Shown: positions 1 to 7,378, numbered from the stretch's first letter. The stretch: DNA of 10,889 nt from Minisyncoccota bacterium (GCA_021734725.1 JAIPIM010000119.1:1-10889); one strand, 5' to 3'. Numbers and translations are program-made. Notes: generated from the letters alone by a model not told the origin.

Positions 1-790
1 GCGGTTTCTGCTCGATTCCGACCGGTTTCAGCAATACTACGAGAGAACCGACGAAAGCGAGGCCCGCAAGGTTCAGAAGCGCTGGATTGAGGAGGCGTTA
101 CGCGTAGTCGAACCCGACGAAGCCGAGATTCTGAAATCCGCGCGCATGTATCTCGCGCTCAAGGCGATCATGAGCGATTTCGATGCGGATGCGATTTCAG
201 TGGACTGCCTGGGGCTCTACTATTCCGATAAATTGCCCGCCTATCCCTGCCTGGGTTTCTTCCAACTCAACAACGAAGGATCGACCGGGGTTTGTGAGGC
301 GGACACCGATTCGACTGTTACCCAGCTTATGCTGCGTTACCTCACCGGACGGCCGGGATACGTATCCGATCCGGTGATTGACACCGCCGCAAACCAGATT
401 GTTTACGCGCACTGTGTCGCCACCAACCGAGTTTTTGGACCGGACGGCCTGACAAATCCCTATATCATCCGTTCCCATGCCGAAGACCGTCGCGGCGCTT
501 CGGTGCAGTCGATTATGCCGCTCGGCGAAACAGTGACCACTGTCAAAATCAATCCTCGGCAGAAACGTTTTGCTATCCATAACGGGCGCACTGTCGCCAA
601 CGTGAACGACGAAAAAGCGTGCCGCACCAAACTGGCGGCTCAAGTGGATGCTCAGCGCATTTTTGACAACTGGCATTCGGACTGGTTTGGGTGGCACCGT
701 GTAACCTGCTATGGCGACTACCGCAAAGCATGCCTTAATCTGGCACGCCTTTACAGCCTGGAGATTTCCGAAGAAGATGGCGGAAAGTAG
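1..790 (+). CDS. L-fucose/L-arabinose isomerase-like protein A (5' end outside window)
   Basis: The reading frame is open from base 2, so the window shows only the C-terminal 262 residues. The ATG at 146 is internal: homology to the two paralogs in this window (1922-3340, 5241-6662) continues upstream of it. FucI-fold enzymes interconvert aldoses and ketoses with a divalent metal, usually Mn, in the cytoplasm. By alignment the FucI metal ligands are kept: Glu in GVCEAD (visible residue 99), Asp in VSDP 24 residues later (123), which is the E. coli FucI Glu337-Asp361 spacing as I remember it, and His in GWHRV (232). It differs from the other two copies around CLGLYY and AYPCLGFFQLNNEG, so it belongs to a separate subgroup. 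The amrS gene follows after 20 bases, suggesting co-transcription. The fold and metal site are well supported. The substrate is unknown, and a non-isomerase role is possible. Confidence 0.85.
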   Translation, partial: RFLLDSDRFQQYYERTDESEARKVQKRWIEEALRVVEPDEAEILKSARMYLALKAIMSDFDADAISVDCLGLYYSDKLPAYPCLGFFQLNNEGSTGVCEADTDSTVTQLMLRYLTGRPGYVSDPVIDTAANQIVYAHCVATNRVFGPDGLTNPYIIRSHAEDRRGASVQSIMPLGETVTTVKINPRQKRFAIHNGRTVANVNDEKACRTKLAAQVDAQRIFDNWHSDWFGWHRVTCYGDYRKACLNLARLYSLEISEEDGGK

Positions 791-810
791 ACTCACAAGG
801 CAAAAAAACA

Positions 811-1869
811 ATGAACAAAAAAAGTGGACTCGATCTCCCCAGAGAAGCCATGCTTTACGAGAAGCTGGCCGACAACAAAGTTCGTTGTCATTTGTGTGCG
901 CACGAATGCACGATCGCGGATGGCAAGAAAGGGATTTGTCAAGTTCGCGAAAACCGGAAGGGAACGCTTTACACGCTGGTTTACGGACGAACCGTCACAC
1001 GCCACACCGATCCCGTAGAGAAAAAACCTTTGTTCCACTTTTATCCCGGCAGCTTCGCCTACTCGATGGCAACAGTCGGATGCAATTTTCGATGCCGGTG
1101 GTGCCAGAATTGGGAGATCTCACAGATGCCGCGGGAACAACATCTTGTTTCCGGAGCAAAGGCCGACCCGGAACAGATCGTGTTCGAGGCCCGGAACAAC
1201 GGCTGCCAAATCGTCGCCTACACCTATACAGAACCTACCGTATTCTTTGAATACGCATACGACACCGCAAAGCTGGCAACGGAGGGGGGACTGAAGAACA
1301 TCTACGTTACGAACGGGTTCATGACCAACGACATGCTCGAACGTTTTGCGCCGTACCTCGATGCGGTCAATGTGGACCTGAAGGCATTCCGCGATGAAAC
1401 CTATAGAAAATATGTCGGCGCCAGGCTTGATCCAGTACTGCAAAGTTTAAAGACTATTAAACGCCTGGGGATTTGGCTGGAGGTAACTACGCTGGTCATT
1501 CCCGGTATCAACGACAGCCCCGAAGAAATCCGGGATGCGGTCGACTTTATTGTCGCGGAACTCGGCGCTGATACGCCTTGGCACATCAGTCGATTCTTCC
1601 CGGCCTACAAGATGACCCATGTTCCGCCGACCCCGATGTCAACCCTGAAACGGGCTTACGAAATCGGCGAAGAGGCCGGCCTTCAGTATGTCTACCTTGG
1701 AAATGTTGCGGACGGGGAAGACACCATCTGCCACCATTGCGGGACAACATTGATTCATCGATCCGGGTACCAGGTCGTCGAGAATCGTGTCCGTCCCGAC
1801 TGCACCTGCCCGGATTGCGGCACAAGAGTGGCCGGGATTCACATGTGCAAATCCGATGAGAGTGAATAA
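811..1869 (+). CDS. amrS: AmmeMemoRadiSam system radical SAM enzyme (AmrS-type)
   Basis: This 352-residue protein resembles pyruvate formate-lyase activating enzymes and the AmrS family. An N-terminal cysteine cluster (C26, C29, C33, C43) resembles a small metal-binding knot. The radical SAM motif CNFRCRWC (C91, C95, C98; CX3CX2C) binds the [4Fe-4S] cluster that cleaves SAM to the 5'-deoxyadenosyl radical. TNGF (167-170) and the NVDLKAF segment (187-193) are typical of the barrel. The tail has two more pairs, CHHC (307-310) and CPDC (333-336), as in AmrS. The start is ATG 811 with AAGG at 797-800. The gene sits 20 bases after one isomerase-like gene and 52 bases before another, so it probably shares their operon. 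The usual partners, Memo and AMMECR1, are not in the window. The family's reaction is unresolved to my knowledge. It could activate a glycyl-radical enzyme, but none is visible. Confidence 0.9.
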   Translation: MNKKSGLDLPREAMLYEKLADNKVRCHLCAHECTIADGKKGICQVRENRKGTLYTLVYGRTVTRHTDPVEKKPLFHFYPGSFAYSMATVGCNFRCRWCQNWEISQMPREQHLVSGAKADPEQIVFEARNNGCQIVAYTYTEPTVFFEYAYDTAKLATEGGLKNIYVTNGFMTNDMLERFAPYLDAVNVDLKAFRDETYRKYVGARLDPVLQSLKTIKRLGIWLEVTTLVIPGINDSPEEIRDAVDFIVAELGADTPWHISRFFPAYKMTHVPPTPMSTLKRAYEIGEEAGLQYVYLGNVADGEDTICHHCGTTLIHRSGYQVVENRVRPDCTCPDCGTRVAGIHMCKSDESE

Positions 1870-1910
1870 CGAAAGAGCAAAACATAAGCCCAAAAGTGAA
1901 TAGACCGAAC

Positions 1911-1915
1911 GGAGG
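1911..1915 (+). promoter_or_regulatory. Ribosome binding site for isomerase-like gene B
   Basis: GGAGG lies 6 bases before ATG 1922. It is a strong Shine-Dalgarno site and fixes this start. The preceding 52-base gap shows no convincing promoter or terminator, so the gene is probably read through from amrS. Confidence 0.8.
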
Positions 1916-1921
1916 CAAACC

Positions 1922-3340
1922 ATGAAGATACACGCAGCATTCTTTTCCGAAGGACAACCCATCGGGTTTGATGCCTACAAAAGATATCATCCCCACGTAC
2001 AGATACCGGACAACAAAGCCGTGCTGGACGCAATTCGTGATCGCACCGAAGAGATTGAGTTCTCCGGGAGGACAGACTCAGTGGACGTCAATGACGTTCT
2101 GCAAGACTTAGATAAGGCAACGCCGGAACCTGACGGCCTCCTCGTCTTCACCGCGCCCTACGGAACGGTTCCCGACGATTTGATTAAACTGGGGATGCCG
2201 ATCGTAGCGGTTAACCGGTTGCTGACAGGGTGCGCGACACAGAACTTTTATCCGTTCAAAGACAAACCTATTCTGACGTCTGTTTTGCCGGCGCATTGCG
2301 ATAAGGATCCTGCTGTCTATGAACATCGGATGGCGGATATAGCGGACAAACTCAAAACTGTCAGTGCCTTTGCACGGATGAAAAACGCACGAATCCTTGT
2401 TGTAACGGATAAGCCTCCCCTTGGAGCTTTTGAACCCTCCAAACATCAGTTTGAATCTGATAGAAAGGAATACGAGGATACCTATGTCCAGAACGTGAAG
2501 CAGGTTTTTGATGCGGAGCTTGTGAACATACCGCAGGAGACCTTATTTGAAAAAATTCAGAGCGCAGACGAGGACCAGGCCACCCAGATTGCCGAAAGGT
2601 GGTTGAGGGAAGCGATTGGTATGCGCGGCACAAATCGATCGGAGGTTATAAACTCAGCCAAACTCTACTTGGCCATGAAGGAATTGATGCAGGAAAATCG
2701 TTGCAATGCCATTACTACCGAAGGATTCGGCTGGCCCCCCCTCGGGTATAAAGCAGCCGCAGAAAGAAACATCCCGTCTCAGGGAATTGCGACTTCACAA
2801 TTGTTGACGGACGGTGTGCCATCCGCATCTGAAACGTTGATAGACTGTCTCATCACTCAGCAGTTGGCGCTCTATATGACGGGCAGTGGCGGGCTGCTCG
2901 GGGATTACAATATTGATCCATTGAACAAGACGGCCGTCGTCTGCCATTGTGAAGGCACGTTCAAACCTTATAACGATAATAGACGGTCGCCGTACGTCTT
3001 GAGAAATCTACCATTCTTTCCAGAAAAAACCGGAGGAACCTGCGCGGAAGTGCATTATCCGATAGGTGAAACCGTCACACTTGCAAAAATCAGTATGTAC
3101 AAGAAGAAAATTTCTCTGTCCACGGGCACAACTGTCTCAGGTGAAGAACTCTTCCCATACTGGAACGACATCCTTGGCAGAAACAAAATCGCTGTACGCA
3201 CCGATGCGGAGAAGTTGTTCGAAAATGTCGATTGGAAAACCTTCGGGCATCACAGAGTCGCATTTTTCGGGGACTTCAGACAACAGTTCAAGGATTTAGC
3301 TAAACTGATCGGGTTTGACATCGTTGAAAAAGACCGCTAG
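1922..3340 (+). CDS. L-fucose/L-arabinose isomerase-like protein B (full length)
   Basis: The complete 472-residue protein has the length expected for the FucI/AraA fold. An N-terminal Rossmann-like region (about 1-165, with DGLLVFTAPYGT at 71-82) precedes the C-terminal domain. Aligned with the neighbouring copies, the metal ligands are Glu304 (SASET), Asp328 (LLGDY, 24 residues later) and His444 (FGHHRV), so catalytic metal binding looks intact. The segment TTEGFG (265-270) replaces SVDCLG of copy A. Copies B and C are therefore closer to each other than to A. No signal peptide or membrane segment is visible, so a cytoplasmic enzyme is expected. It is the last gene of the left block and ends convergently towards the LarC-like gene. 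The substrate could be a deoxysugar, a pentose or a sugar derivative; I cannot tell which. The annotation L-fucose isomerase should not be taken literally. Confidence 0.85.
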   Translation: MKIHAAFFSEGQPIGFDAYKRYHPHVQIPDNKAVLDAIRDRTEEIEFSGRTDSVDVNDVLQDLDKATPEPDGLLVFTAPYGTVPDDLIKLGMPIVAVNRLLTGCATQNFYPFKDKPILTSVLPAHCDKDPAVYEHRMADIADKLKTVSAFARMKNARILVVTDKPPLGAFEPSKHQFESDRKEYEDTYVQNVKQVFDAELVNIPQETLFEKIQSADEDQATQIAERWLREAIGMRGTNRSEVINSAKLYLAMKELMQENRCNAITTEGFGWPPLGYKAAAERNIPSQGIATSQLLTDGVPSASETLIDCLITQQLALYMTGSGGLLGDYNIDPLNKTAVVCHCEGTFKPYNDNRRSPYVLRNLPFFPEKTGGTCAEVHYPIGETVTLAKISMYKKKISLSTGTTVSGEELFPYWNDILGRNKIAVRTDAEKLFENVDWKTFGHHRVAFFGDFRQQFKDLAKLIGFDIVEKDR

Positions 3341-3498
3341 CAAAAACCAGACCTCGCTCTTTTAAGCACGAAGGCATCACAAGCTAAACGACAGTTTATA
3401 AAAACCGGTCGTCCATCACGTTCAGGACATTGCCGCAGCAGTGATATTAGTACGTCTTGCCGTACTCGCGGGCCAGGGGAATACAGTTTGATATTTCC

Positions 3499-3534
3499 CC
3501 AGCAAAATGAGGCGATGTGCGCGCATTTTGCTGG
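3499..3534. terminator. Hairpin between convergent genes, possible bidirectional terminator
   Basis: CCAGCAAAATG at 3499-3509 is the exact reverse complement of CATTTTGCTGG at 3524-3534, giving an 11-bp stem with a 14-nt loop. It lies between the 3' ends of two convergent genes (3340 on +, 3552 on -), where a shared terminator is expected. There is no clean U-tract on either side, so intrinsic termination is uncertain. The A/T-rich inner stem could act in both directions. No gene is seen in the rest of 3341-3551. Confidence 0.4.
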
Positions 3535-3551
3535 CATAGGTGCCTTTTAGT

Positions 3552-4847
3552 TTATATCAGTGGCGTTCTGTCCGGGCGTAAGTTGACGAGAGACGCTCGC
3601 AGTCCATTGACCGGTTCCAATTCCTTTGTTCCCAACCCGAGCCCCTGCCGTTTGACCCTACCGTCCGGCGTCATTTCCCGAGGACACCAGGTGGGCTGAA
3701 GAGCCGCCAATAGAGCCGCACCGGTAGGCGTAAGCAATTCTGTGTTCACCGGACCGGTAACGTGAGGGATTGTGTGTTGTTTCAAGATGGCTGCGACGGC
3801 AGGCGTCGGCACGGGAAGTACGCCATGTGAGAACCGCACGTTGCCGCCGCCGACGCAAACCGGTGTCAGACACATTACTTTGTCGAGCGCAATTCGCAGG
3901 ACCTCAAGGCCTTTTGCCGCCCCCAGAATATCAAGTAGGATGTCACGGGCCTCGTGCAGGATCGCATCTTCCTGGGCATGTCGATGCGGGACCCCGTTCC
4001 TGTGCATTTGCAGATGATCACTGCCGGCCAGCCATCCGTCATCGCCCAAGTCTGTTTCGTCCAGCGTACGGACGTGTGGTTTGATATCAACTACCAGCGT
4101 GCCGTCGAATAGATCGAGCGGGCCGGTGTAGATCCGGTTTCCCTCGATTCGGCGGACCTCAGTCAGGCTGAACCCTAGAGGAGTAGGACGGTTGGGCGAC
4201 CGGCTTGCGAAAACCCCCACGGTTCGGGGACTTTCGTCGTCCTGCCAAGGTGGCGTCACGGTAAGCGAATAGCCTGGTGATCGTTGCAGGTAGGAGATCA
4301 CATAGATGTGGGAAAAAGCCTCCAGGCCGCTTAGCCCGGTGGCCAATTCAGGAAACAGGTCGACATGGAAATTACCTTTCGCCTGTTTGCGGGGCTGCCT
4401 TGGCGCTGTCTCGGCATAAGGCGTACGTGCGACGCCGATGGGCTTTAGTTGCAGCGTGCCGTCATTGATTCGCTCGTTGCTGTGCGCTTCGCGTTCAGCC
4501 ATGATGAGCGTCTCCAGTGCACGCCGCGCGAAACCTGCATACGGCGGAGCCAAGCCTTGCTCCTTGACGGCCGCGTCCAAAAACACACGAGCGTCGACGG
4601 CACGGAGCTGGGCTTTCTCCGTCTTCAATTCGACGCGTATGCGAGTCCCCGGTCCTTCTTTGGTGCGGACGTATTGTGCCTCTACCTTGGCCCTCCCCAG
4701 CGGCCGTGCCGCCCGTTCCATTGCATCGGTTACCGTTGACGCCGGCACGCCTAATCCGATAAGGGTGGCCGAAAACATGTCGCCGGCCATGCCCATGGAA
4801 GGGTCCAACACGAGTCGAGTTGATTCATCTGGATTGACTCTACCCAC
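3552..4847 (-). CDS. larC: LarC1-type nickel-insertion protein with inserted TrmO/TsaA-like domain
   Basis: LarC is the CTP-dependent nickel insertase (cyclometallase) that finishes the nickel-pincer nucleotide cofactor of LarA enzymes. This 431-residue protein has three parts. Residues 1-125 match the LarC N-terminus (LDPSMGMAGDM at 14-24, in place of the usual DxxSGxxGDM). Residues about 133-262 form a complete TrmO/TsaA-like domain (IGVARTPY, GLEAFSH, GVFASRSPNRPTPLGFS, DIKPH), the fold that binds SAM and methylates t6A37 in tRNA. Residues about 285-430 return to LarC (HGVLPVPTPA, LLTPTGAALL, LGLGTKEL). The insert sits where LarC usually has a His-rich segment. The protein stops at the LarC1/LarC2 boundary, and no LarC2 motif such as ETNIDDM occurs in the 210 bases downstream. 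The start is GTG 4847 with GAAGGTG upstream. The LarA-like gene at 7594 is the likely beneficiary. Domain identities are firm; the role of the insert is unknown. Confidence 0.88.
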   Translation of the reverse strand: MGRVNPDESTRLVLDPSMGMAGDMFSATLIGLGVPASTVTDAMERAARPLGRAKVEAQYVRTKEGPGTRIRVELKTEKAQLRAVDARVFLDAAVKEQGLAPPYAGFARRALETLIMAEREAHSNERINDGTLQLKPIGVARTPYAETAPRQPRKQAKGNFHVDLFPELATGLSGLEAFSHIYVISYLQRSPGYSLTVTPPWQDDESPRTVGVFASRSPNRPTPLGFSLTEVRRIEGNRIYTGPLDLFDGTLVVDIKPHVRTLDETDLGDDGWLAGSDHLQMHRNGVPHRHAQEDAILHEARDILLDILGAAKGLEVLRIALDKVMCLTPVCVGGGNVRFSHGVLPVPTPAVAAILKQHTIPHVTGPVNTELLTPTGAALLAALQPTWCPREMTPDGRVKRQGLGLGTKELEPVNGLRASLVNLRPDRTPLI

Positions 4848-4855
4848 GTCCTACA

Positions 4856-4862
4856 CACCTTC
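4856..4862 (-). promoter_or_regulatory. Ribosome binding site supporting the GTG start of the LarC-TrmO gene
   Basis: On the minus strand GAAGGTG lies 8 bases before GTG 4847. It supports this start over later in-frame candidates. The LarC N-terminal motif begins about 12 residues after the start. Confidence 0.55.
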
Positions 4863-5015
4863 ACCACGAATGTGCTATACCTATCCCTTAAAAAGCCCCA
4901 AATCAGGCGGGTCATTTATGGAGAGTAGTCAATCTCACGCTGACCGCTCATTCGTTCGACTCTCCCCATCTGTAGCCAGGTTGGAAACGCAGTCACGAAC
5001 ATGCTCACAAATCGG

Positions 5016-5044
5016 TTGTAATTCGCCTACTCCAACTATATACT
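5016..5044 (+). promoter_or_regulatory. Sigma70-type promoter for the isomerase C operon
   Basis: TTGTAA (5016-5021) and TATACT (5039-5044) are separated by exactly 17 bases, the optimum for sigma70. The -35 matches 4 of 6 consensus bases and the -10 matches 5 of 6. The local sequence is A/T-rich. Transcription would begin near 5051, leaving a leader of about 190 nt before ATG 5241. Assignment is by pattern only. Confidence 0.6.
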
Positions 5045-5227
5045 ATTTATCGAACACTGTCAAGATGGGAAACTTTTGTCGGCAGCGGAAACTGAGCAGT
5101 GCAAAAAGACCTTTGCCCGGGCGTTCGCAGGATTGCGGTGTAGACATCGATCCGCGAGAGAACTGGTACAGGGGCAAGGAATCCGTCGGTTGCGCAATTC
5201 AGCGCGATCCCGAACGTTGTAAATCGT

Positions 5228-5233
5228 AAGGAG
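5228..5233 (+). promoter_or_regulatory. Ribosome binding site for isomerase-like gene C
   Basis: AAGGAG lies 7 bases before ATG 5241, an almost ideal Shine-Dalgarno arrangement, and fixes the start. Confidence 0.85.
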
Positions 5234-5240
5234 AATACTC

Positions 5241-6662
5241 ATGCCTGCATCCGTAAGACTGTACGCCGTATTTACATCGAACGGTTTGTTCGGGAGCACC
5301 GGGACCTATTCTTTCCACCATCCAGACCAGAAACTACTGACGAACACGGACATACTGAGTGAAATCAGTACGCGTTGTCAGGGTGTGGAATTTCTCGGGA
5401 GCACAGAGATTGAAAGCCCCGAATATACCATGGCCAACCTGCGGGCACGCCGACACACGCTTGACGGTGTTCTGTATTTCGGTGCCTTGCCATCGCAGTT
5501 ACTGGACCTCGATCTTCCCGTAATCGCGGTTCACCCCCTGTGGAGCCAATGGCAGGAACCGTTCAATGCATACACGGGCAAAAGAGTGTTGACCGCAACG
5601 CTGCCGGTAATCCCGGATTCTTCTCCAAAGAAGTTCGCGGACCGACTGGACCAGATTGCAGCAAAGATTCGCCTGCTGCAAACTGTGGTGAGATTGCAAG
5701 ACCTCAGGATACTCTGCGTCACCGACAGGCCGGTCCTCGGCGAGTATGAACCAACCGTACATCAGACCAGTGAGGAGGGCAGACCCGCGTATGAAGAAAC
5801 ATACCTCTCCAACCTGGCCGCATTGGGTCCCGGAATCATCGTGCGACCCCAGCAGGAGATGGTTTCGAAGTTGACGGCAATCAGTGATGCCGACACAGAC
5901 GACATTGCCAAACGGTGGATGTCTGAAGCCGAAGACATGAAGGGGACCAACGAAAGCGAGATAAGAAAGTCTGCCAAATTGTACCTCGCCCTGAAAGGCA
6001 TGATGCAGGAGTACGGCGCCACCGCCGTCACTACCGAAGGCTATGGCGTATTTATGAATTATCCGGATGGACCAATCCCTTCCCAGGGTTTACCGTCTTC
6101 GCAATTCTGCACGGACGGTGTGGTGGCTACTTCAGAGACACTGGTGGACTCGCTTGTCACTCAGCAGTTAGGACTGTGGCTGACCGGATTTGCCGGCTTC
6201 AACGGCGACTACATCGTGGATCGGGAAAATGGAAAGGCCTACGTGGGACACTGTGAATGTCCGTTCAATCCCTGGGGGGATGAGCGACACGTGCCCTATA
6301 TCATAAGAAACTTACCGCAATGGCCTGTAGACCAGCAGGAAAAGGGTGGCGCCTGCGTACAGGTCAGACTACCCCACAACGAGCAAGTGACAGTAGCGAA
6401 GTTTAGCGTGCACGACAGAAAGCTGTCACTCTTCACTGGCCAAACGGTTCCCGGCGACAAGCTCTTTCCCGGCTGGGATGACATTCTCTGCCGGACCAAG
6501 GTCGCCATAGACACAGATGCGGAAGCCCTCCTGAACAATCTCGACTGGACAACATTCGGCAACCACAGAGTCGTTTTCTTCGGCGACTACAAAGAGACAT
6601 TTCGGAATCTGGCCAAACTTCTCGACTATGAAATTGTCGAATCGGATTCGAAACGTGAATAG
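5241..6662 (+). CDS. L-fucose/L-arabinose isomerase-like protein C (full length)
   Basis: This 473-residue protein is a co-linear paralog of copy B, with matching blocks such as TDRPVLGEYEPTVHQ (161-175), KSAKLYLALK, VTTEGYG (263-269), TQQLGLWLTG and NHRVVFFGDY. The FucI-type metal ligands are present: Glu299 (ATSET), Asp323 (FNGDY, 24 residues later) and His442 (GNHRV). The protein is soluble with no signal peptide, so a cytoplasmic metal-dependent enzyme is expected. The gene opens the right-hand operon under the promoter at 5016-5044. It is followed after 3 bases by the metallo-beta-lactamase-fold remnant and then by the LarA-like gene. That places this isomerase-like enzyme directly with a nickel-pincer enzyme. 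The substrate is unknown. B and C may act on different sugars or form hetero-oligomers (inference). Confidence 0.87.
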   Translation: MPASVRLYAVFTSNGLFGSTGTYSFHHPDQKLLTNTDILSEISTRCQGVEFLGSTEIESPEYTMANLRARRHTLDGVLYFGALPSQLLDLDLPVIAVHPLWSQWQEPFNAYTGKRVLTATLPVIPDSSPKKFADRLDQIAAKIRLLQTVVRLQDLRILCVTDRPVLGEYEPTVHQTSEEGRPAYEETYLSNLAALGPGIIVRPQQEMVSKLTAISDADTDDIAKRWMSEAEDMKGTNESEIRKSAKLYLALKGMMQEYGATAVTTEGYGVFMNYPDGPIPSQGLPSSQFCTDGVVATSETLVDSLVTQQLGLWLTGFAGFNGDYIVDRENGKAYVGHCECPFNPWGDERHVPYIIRNLPQWPVDQQEKGGACVQVRLPHNEQVTVAKFSVHDRKLSLFTGQTVPGDKLFPGWDDILCRTKVAIDTDAEALLNNLDWTTFGNHRVVFFGDYKETFRNLAKLLDYEIVESDSKRE

Positions 6663-6665
6663 AAG

Positions 6666-7341
6666 ATGAACATCGACATACTTGGAACGGAATCCTTGGG
6701 GGTTCGCGGTCTTTCGTGCTGGGTTAGAGCAGCGGACCGCCGGATCTTAATCGACCCGGGTGTGGCACTCGGCTATCACTGTCGTGGCCTGCTTCCGCAT
6801 CCCCTTCAGGTTGCAGCAGGAGAAGATGTACGCCGGGCCATCGTGGATCGCCTGGCAATGCTACGGATGTAGTTATTTCGCATTTTCATGGCGACCACGT
6901 ACCCTTGCATGACGCCAATCCGTACCAGTTAGCTTTGAGCGACGTCGAAGGTCTGCTTCAAGGGCCATGCCTATGGATGAAGAGTATAAACGGTGAGACA
7001 TCGCACATTGCAGAAAGGCGCAGTGCCCTGCTGGCACACCTCAGACGCGCTCCAGATGCATGCGAAGGCCAGTCAGTCGGCCCTCTGACCTTTTCTAACC
7101 CAATGCCCCACGGGTCCGGCCACAGTCCCCTGGGGACCGTGATGATGACGCGCATCCAGGAAGAGGATGAGGTCTTCGTTCACGCGTCGGATATCCAGCT
7201 TCTTGCAGAAGAACCAATTGCTCAGATCTGGAAGGCAATCGCAAAGAACTCTACGCCCGATTCCCGGTGCCAGCCGAATGGCATGACGAATATGCGCGGG
7301 GATTGGCAACAACCCAAAACTTTCGTGATGAGACCACATAA
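6666..7341 (+). pseudogene. UPF0282-like MBL-fold hydrolase gene, frameshifted and internally deleted
   Basis: The N-terminus (ILGTESLGVRGLSCWV, then ILIDPGVALG) and the later motif PHGSGHSPLGTV...HASDIQLL match UPF0282-type metallo-beta-lactamase-fold proteins of about 300 residues. The first frame stops at 6870-6872, just before the metal-binding motif. A one-base shift near 6855-6868 restores it: ATDVVISHFHGDHVPL, with HFHGDH encoded at 6881-6898. The second frame carries the middle of the protein to EEPIAQIWK (about 7235). A third frame then gives RKELYARFPVPAEWHDEYARG and stops at TAA 7339-7341, which resembles the family's C-terminus. That assignment is from memory and is the weaker part. 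The stretch expected between these, with the late metal ligands, seems missing, so I infer an internal deletion. The start is 3 bases after isomerase C. A sequencing error could explain the first shift but not the lost segment. Confidence 0.6.
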
Positions 7342-7378
7342 TCTGCAACACTGTCATTCGCTGTCCGACAAAACGGAC

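Larger units (their letters stand above)
4848..5240. other. 393-base divergent intergenic control region
   Basis: This region separates the leftward LarC-TrmO gene from the rightward isomerase C gene. It contains the LarC ribosome site, a good rightward promoter (5016-5044) and a leader of about 190 nt. A weak leftward promoter candidate on the minus strand is TTGGGG (4901-4896) followed after 16 bases by TATAGC (4879-4874). GGAGAGT at 4920-4926 and ACTCTCC at 4959-4965 form a loose 7-bp inverted repeat that could be chance. No convincing gene or RNA gene is seen. A possible 54-codon frame (5065-5229) has no ribosome site and resembles nothing I know. Confidence 0.6.

Noticed and set aside
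197..811. Long minus-strand reading frame (204 codons)
   Set aside because: It lies antisense to the isomerase A gene, whose protein aligns with two paralogs. The antisense translation resembles no family.
711..1250. Plus-strand frame of 179 codons over the start of amrS
   Set aside because: It overlaps amrS in another frame and its translation is low-complexity and Arg-rich. AmrS motifs are clear in the true frame.
3341..3551. Search for a LarC2 reading frame reached by ribosomal frameshifting, as in Lactobacillus larC1/larC2
   Set aside because: No frame downstream of the LarC stop carries LarC2 motifs, and no slippery sequence was seen near the stop.
4920..4965. GGAGAGT/ACTCTCC inverted repeat as an operator
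   Set aside because: It is only 7 bp separated by 32 bases, so it is easily expected by chance.
4438..5229. Plus-strand frame of 263 codons running from the LarC gene into the intergenic region
   Set aside because: It is antisense to the LarC N-terminus, Ser/Arg-rich, and without a recognisable domain or ribosome site.
5051..5240. Cobalamin or other known riboswitch in the leader
   Set aside because: Neither the B12-box-like consensus nor another riboswitch core could be recognised. Only loose pairing is present.
6855..6872. Programmed -1 frameshifting to rescue the MBL-fold gene
   Set aside because: There is no X XXY YYZ heptamer or downstream stem at the shift, and the gene also has a second lesion near 7235.
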